DNA of 64,000 nt, from NCBI RefSeq assembly GCF_033568475.1, contig NC_133122.1:169596130-169660129 (forward strand), read 5' to 3'. The translations under genes and the position numbers were made by a program. Positions 59,197-64,000 of the stretch are shown here, piece by piece. Source of the DNA: Henckelia pumila. Taxonomy: Eukaryota > Streptophyta > Magnoliopsida > Lamiales > Gesneriaceae. The notes beneath the pieces were generated by a model that had not been told where the DNA came from, ran no database searches, and saw only the letters and a list, made by a program, of their open reading frames with translations. Numbering within the stretch: the stretch's first letter is position 1; the number at the start of each line of letters is the position of its first letter.

Positions 59197-59823
59197 GTTC
59201 CTCCGAAGACTGTCTTCTGCTTGACGACAAAGGTCCACTAAACCTTCATAGGTCATGTCATTCCCAACCGCCACCATCTGATGTATCTCAGGATTCAGAC
59301 CCTGAAGGAAATGATCATACATGGCCACAGAACTGCCAGCAATATGCGGGCAATAAGGTAGAAGATCGAAGAACTTCTGCTGATACTCCTCAATATACAT
59401 CGTCCCCTATCGCAATCCAAGCAACTCACTAGCCTTCTCCTGACGAAGGGCTGGAGGAAAATACAATCTCTGGAAAGCAGTACGAAACTCAGCCCAAGTA
59501 GCTGCTCCTCTCGCTGCTATAAATGGTGCGGAAGTAGATCTCCACCACTTCCTTGCTTGACCCTCTAGTATAAAACCAAGAGTCTCCATATTTTCCTCAT
59601 CTATGAAATGGAACTCTCTGAAACAATGCTCCATCCTCTCTAGCCAGTCCTCAGCAGCCTCTGGGGTCTCGCCTCCTACTAATGGCTTAGGGCTCACCTG
59701 CATAAATCTATGCATGCTGACTTTTCTCCGCTCCTCACGGTGTCCATGGCGATGTCTACGACCGTCTCTGCCGTCCCAACGACCATCCCCTCCACTGTCG
59801 TGGCTCTCGTCGTAGTTTGCCAT
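59197..59823 (-). pseudogene. Tekay copy 3 gag, N-terminal part
   Basis: MANYDESHDSGGDGRWDGRD at 59823 opens a His/Arg-rich N-terminus, then GGETPEAAEDWLERMEHCF, GQARKWWRSTSAPFIAARGA and FRTAFQRLYFPPALRQEKAS. A TAG at 59409-59407 sits where Gln fits (LGLR-stop-GTMYIEEYQQ). The rest (FDLLPYCPHIAGSSVAMYDH, FLQGLNPEIHQM) runs to the insertion site. The gag continues at 54957 beyond the inserted element. Confidence 0.85.
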
Positions 59824-59879
59824 CTGTATTAATAACAGATAATGTATTAATCCGCATTACTATTTCCCAATTGTAATGC

Positions 59880-59891
59880 GCTCTGATACCA
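59880..59891 (-). other. Primer-binding site, initiator-tRNA-Met type
   Basis: Minus-strand TGGTATCAGAGC, exact, 5 bp from the LTR end. Confidence 0.85.
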
Positions 59892-59896
59892 ATAAA

Positions 59897-61339
59897 TGTA
59901 GCGACCCTACCCTGATCCACTACCTAATCAGAGTTAATTAACGCATGCAATAAATACTTAAAGCCTAAAGAGTGGATAATTAAAATACAACAAATCCAAT
60001 CGGCAGAATACAACCGACAACAACAGAAGTGTATAATACTCTTATACAACCAAATCGAAAGTCTTAGGGTAACAAGCCCTACCACTAAACTCTCACTTCA
60101 ACAGGCATCGACCTCAACCCTGCTGTGAATCACCTAGACTGTCCAGCCTCAAATCTGCCCCGCCACAAGGTATCCCAAAAACACCAAAACAGATGGGCAT
60201 GAGCGACTATGCTCAATACGGAATCAATGATATATATAAACAAATATGCAGCAGGCAAATGACTTTAAAATACTGGATAAAATAGTCTACTCAGGGCGCC
60301 ATGAATACACAGTACCGTGCTAAGAGAGCGACTCCGTGGGGTACTCGTGTATTCCCCTATCAACTAAAGTGTCTACTCCACCATAGTGGTTGCTCCTAGT
60401 GATAGCAAAACCAGGGGCTGAGCCTCCCCAGAAATGAATCCATAAGGAGTAACTCATCACCGATGAAAACTGTCATGACTCACACAATACCAAATGCAGT
60501 CCAGTGTAAAAACATACATGTGCTAAAGCCGTAAAACATGGTAAAACACATAGCACATACTCATGCAACATATAAGCATATATATTATGCCGGCTATCTC
60601 GGTCAGTACTTACGTACCTCTAACACTGCAGGCAAATCCTAGCACCACTGGTCTAGATCCCACGCCTACAAGTCCACACTACTTAGTCTACAATGCAAAT
60701 ACCCATGCATCATTATTTAAGTTCTAAAAACCTTAATTAAGCTATTCCGTTCTCCTAAATATTTTTAGGATGCCAAAGCTATACCTGTGTCCGTTGTCAG
60801 CCTTTTTCTGTCGACAGCCTCACAACTAGGCCACAGCTCCTCTACGACGCCTGGATCGCTCCGCTACTTTCGGATTCCCAATAGGGCGCCTAGAAAGCTA
60901 CAAGAATACTAAGAGAAGAGAGGAGAAGAAGTGGAAGGTGCAAGGAAGAATGAGCTCGGCACCCCCTTATATAGGCAGAGATCGGAGTGTCCGATCTCAG
61001 GTTTGGAGCCTCCGATCCGGTTTGGACCGTCCGATCCCTGCGTCCGAACTCTCCTAGCCAAACACGTGTCTAGCTTCTAGAGGACGCCTGCCGACACGAG
61101 TTTGGAGCCTCCGATTCACCTTTGGAGTGTACGAACGTCCCTTAGTGACGTCACCAATGAGGTAATATTTCGGACAACTAGCTGATTGAGTTCGGAGCCT
61201 CTGAACTCCGATCGGAGCATCTGAACACCTTCGGATCATCCGATCCTCCACTTTGGGCCATCCAAACTGCCATTCACTTAATTATTTAATTTGTTGTGAT
61301 TAATCCCTTAATCACCTTATTGGGTTACAGGTCACTACA
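59897..61339 (-). repeat. 5' LTR of Tekay copy 3
   Basis: 1,443 bp, TGTAGCGACC to GGTCACTACA on the plus strand. U3 holds a palindrome cluster (61255-60981) and a TATA box (TATATAA, 60973-60967) in the minus orientation. Confidence 0.88.
60981..61255. repeat. Cluster of TCGGAnnnTCCGA palindromes upstream of the LTR TATA box
   Basis: Repeats of GATCGGAGTGTCCGATC and TTTGGAGCCTCCGATC type, ending 8 bp from the TATA box. Similar to the cluster in Tekay copy 1 (11,032-11,210). Confidence 0.75.
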
Positions 61340-62860
61340 TGGATCACACACATATGTATGGATCAAATCCAATAATCATTTGGCTCGCTCCGCATGGCCC
61401 TTAAAGGGAATTTTTGTCATTTTTCTTTTAGGCAGAATTCACAAGTAGTAAGAGAATTAATATCGGACATATCAAAAATGTTTTCTCCCACTAGCTTGTT
61501 CATATTTTTTTTTTAAGGAAATATGACCTAATCGAGCATGTCATAAGTGTGCCGGATTTGTAGTATCTTGTTTTCGCTTGAATGTTGTTATTTTTTGGAC
61601 ATTATTCAGTGGAATATCTTTCAATTTTAAATTATAGAGTTCATTTTCCAATTCATCTGTACCTATTTAACATTCATTCTTGTAAATATTGCAAACACCT
61701 TTGCCAAATAAACAAGAATATCCATCTTTATCAAGCATAAAAATGGAAACAATTTTTTTATCCAAATCTAGTACAAATAAAACATCTCTTAAAATTAATT
61801 TAAAATCATTGTTCAACAATAAGTAAATATCTCCCACGACTTTAGCTGCAATTCTTGCCCCATTTCCCAATCTCAAGAAGGTCTCACCTTCCCTTAGCCT
61901 CCAACTTCTTGCCATCACCTGCAAATCATTACAGAGATGTGAGCCACAACCGATATCTAATACCCAAGAAGAAGCGTTTATTGAAATGTTTACTTCAATG
62001 TAGAACATACCCTTTCCAGAACCATTCTGGTCAAGATATTTCATGCAGTTACGCCTCCAATGTCCAGGCTCCTTGCAGTGATGACAGATGTCATTAGTCA
62101 TGACAACCTTTATTGGTGTGGCTGCCACAATGAGATTTGGAGATTTCCTTTTCGAGGGCACATTCTTCTTGGGATGAGGAATAGAACGCTTCTTTCCCTT
62201 CCCACGTGGTCCTTTCTTCACACCAAATGAAGAACCCACATAAAGAACTGACTTCTCATTCTTCATGGTGGATTCATATGTAACAAGCATGTTCACCAAC
62301 TCCTCAAGTGTTGTCTCTATGTTGTTCATATTGAAGTCCACCACAAAATTGTAAAATGAGCTAGGTAGTGACAAAAGCACCACGTCTGTGGTCAATTCAG
62401 CTGGAAACACAAGATCCATGCCAACGAGCTTTTCCACAAGCCCAATCATTTTAATGACATGCTCATGAACCCAAGCCCTTTCTCGTAAGCGTAAAGTGAT
62501 TAGCTCTTTGACTGTTGCATGTCTAAGCGGGCGTGTTCGCTCACCAAAGTGCTATTTGAGACATAAATAAATTTCAGCAGCACTCTTAGCATTCTCAAAA
62601 CGCCTTTGCAGCTCATCACACATAGAAGCTTGCATTTAACACTTGACTCTCAAATCATGGTCACACCAATCCTTGAAAGTCTGCAGTTCCACAGGACTAC
62701 ATCCAGTCGAAGCCTCAACAGGGGGAAACTTTTCAAGTGTATATGCAATCCTTTCTGAATTCAAGATGATTTTTATATTTCTTAGCCAATTGAGGTAATT
62801 CGAGCCAGTCAAAATATGTTTGTCGAGTATGGCAGATAATTGATTGCGAATTGATGACAT
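61340..62860 (-). pseudogene. Copia gag, zinc knuckle, protease and start of integrase
   Basis: MSSIRNQLSAILDKHILTGS at 62860 begins a TNT1-like copia gag (NYLNWLRNIKIILNSERIAY, DWCDHDLRVKC). After a break, TVKELITLRLRERAW, IGLVEKLVGMDLVFPAELTT and LEELVNMLVTYESTMKNEK follow (62540-62260). The CCHC knuckle is CHHCKEPGHWRRNC; the protease has WVLDIGCGSHLCNDLQVMAR, with Ile in place of the usual catalytic-loop Thr, then FLRLGNGARIAAKVVGDIYL and FVLDLDKKIVSIFMLDKDGY (to 61667). The integrase start (TCEFCLKEK, MTKIPFKGHAERAK, LLDLIHTYVCD) runs into the Tekay LTR at 61339. The missing integrase core and the RT at 48346 and 37083 would complete it. Confidence 0.82.
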
Positions 62861-64000
62861 GTCAAAATTTTTGTACTGAAAAATTATAACAGATAAATGT
62901 TAATGAATATTTTAAAATATTTAATAAGATATAAAGTATGGACTTTTACTTCATAAATTTTTCTCCCGCTATTTTTGACATTTTCACTACCATCTAGTGA
63001 AAAACGGAAAACTTTTTTCCTCAGTAGGTACACGTAAGGTCCAATTAGCCAATCATGATCCTGAATGATATCAGCCAATCACAATTCCTAAAATATAGTT
63101 TCCAATTGCATCTCCATGCAATCATCTACATAAAATTTTGTCTCACGCTTGATGAGGACCTAATAATATGACGTCGATCATCTTTACGTGTCAAACTTTA
63201 CCCATCGATATTGAACCTTAATGAACGTTCGCCATGAGTTTTCCCAATAATAATAGCCAAAATCATGGGAGTTCCACGTAGTTCACATCACCATGTCAAC
63301 AGATGTCACAGCTTTCCGGCGTCCAGGCTCCCCTAATAATATGAGCCGAGCACTGACCGTGGGTAGCGTTCATCATGCACCCATTGTCGATGGAAGACAA
63401 GGAATTTATAAACGCCTTTATAATTCTCTTTTTTGGGCTTGATATTAATTTTGAATCTTATTCAAAATGATGGTTTTTAATTTTTAAATGGTCTCATCAT
63501 TAATATAAAATATCGCCATGTTTGTTCGTATGATTGTCGGATTCATGCAACTTTGTTATTATAAAATAATAATGCACATACTCATTATTTATCATATATC
63601 TTGCATATATTATAAACAGTAAACTAACAAGGATGATCATTCGTCCCAATACTATTTGGCCCGTATGAGCCAAACACGGGCCGAGGTCCAATATTAGAAA
63701 ATGCATGGGATGCAAATGCACAATTACATAAGCTTTCAATATTTATATGTCTTGGGTCTTCATAATTCATCAATGAATCACCATCTCTCAATCTCGATCT
63801 TTCACTATAAAATATTTTACAATAAAATATCCATGACAAATAGGGATACATCTCATGGGGTGGGTACGTGCTATAAACCAAGCCCAATTTAAATTTGATA
63901 ATTATTACAATCCATTCAACATGAAATATCATAGCATACAACTAGCAAATTGGTCTTGGGATTTTGATCATCTTTCATGCATAATATCATATATCATGCA
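62861..64000 (-). other. Probable copia 5' leader or LTR region, no gene
   Basis: No protein-coding signal. On the minus strand a TATA-like GCGTTTATAAATTCC (about 63410-63396) lies upstream of a run of non-coding sequence leading to the gag at 62860, so this may be the element's promoter and leader. It shows no obvious match to the LTR at 33542-35692, and I see no primer-binding site. The left-right pairing of this copia element therefore remains unproven. Confidence 0.4.

Larger units (their letters stand above)
52657..61339 (-). mobile_element. Tekay/Del-type chromovirus, copy 3 (3' part missing), interrupted by another element
   Basis: Minus strand: 5' LTR (61339-59897), iMet PBS, gag, [insertion 59196-54958], zinc knuckle, protease, RT and RNase H, which stops at about 52660 against the Tat element. 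Integrase, chromodomain and 3' LTR are absent. Its right flank is copia integrase sequence, so it probably inserted into the copia element. Confidence 0.85.

Overview
The window looks like nuclear DNA of a flowering plant, most likely a eudicot. It is almost wholly made of nested transposable elements, with one intact multi-exon gene. The evidence is LTR retrotransposons of typical plant lineages (Ty3/gypsy Athila, Tekay/Del chromovirus and Tat; Ty1/copia of a TNT1-like type), CACTA, hAT-like and Helitron DNA transposons, GT-AG introns, and no bacterial features. I cannot name the species. Lineage names rest on motif and architecture recognition, not on a search.

Layout. 1-11,792: a CACTA transposon on the minus strand (TNP2 transposase remains at 1-1,602; terminus with subterminal palindromes at 11,283-11,792), split by a Tekay element (5,100-11,282) that was itself hit by an Athila-like element (about 1,603-5,099). 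11,793-14,325: AT-rich degenerate repeats around a solo copia LTR. 14,326-23,633: a complete but decayed Tekay element with 2.1-2.2 kb LTRs. 23,634-29,040: a CACTA end, a short Helitron-like element with a 72-bp minisatellite, a 3.4-kb non-autonomous Helitron with a hAT-like element nested inside, and a second hAT-like element.

29,187-32,404 (+): the only gene with an intact reading frame after splicing. It has nine coding exons and encodes a 308-residue Sua5/YciO/YrdC-fold protein, closer by motif to YciO than to TsaC/YrdC, with a basic N-terminal extension that looks like an organelle transit peptide. One intron has a GC-AG boundary.

33,542-64,000: a copia element on the minus strand appears broken into three pieces (33,542-37,088; 48,346-48,634; 61,340 onward). 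The first gap is an 11.3-kb Athila element with a perfect CGCTT target duplication and a nearly intact gag-pol. The second gap holds a truncated Tat element (+) abutting a truncated Tekay element (-). That Tekay element is itself interrupted by a 4.2-kb non-autonomous Athila-related element with a perfect GCCCT duplication.

Most striking pattern: a 34-nt GC-rich inverted-repeat box (arms close to GCGCYCGRGC and GCYCGRGCGC), repeated at 69-75 bp spacing. It occurs in LTRs of three different elements, including both an Athila lineage and a chromovirus lineage, and again inside the Athila element upstream of an extra ORF after pol. In the Athila LTR the boxes lie just upstream of a TATA box, so they may be promoter modules shared across families. 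The same Athila element carries three identical polypurine-tract-like motifs that mark the ends of its coding modules.
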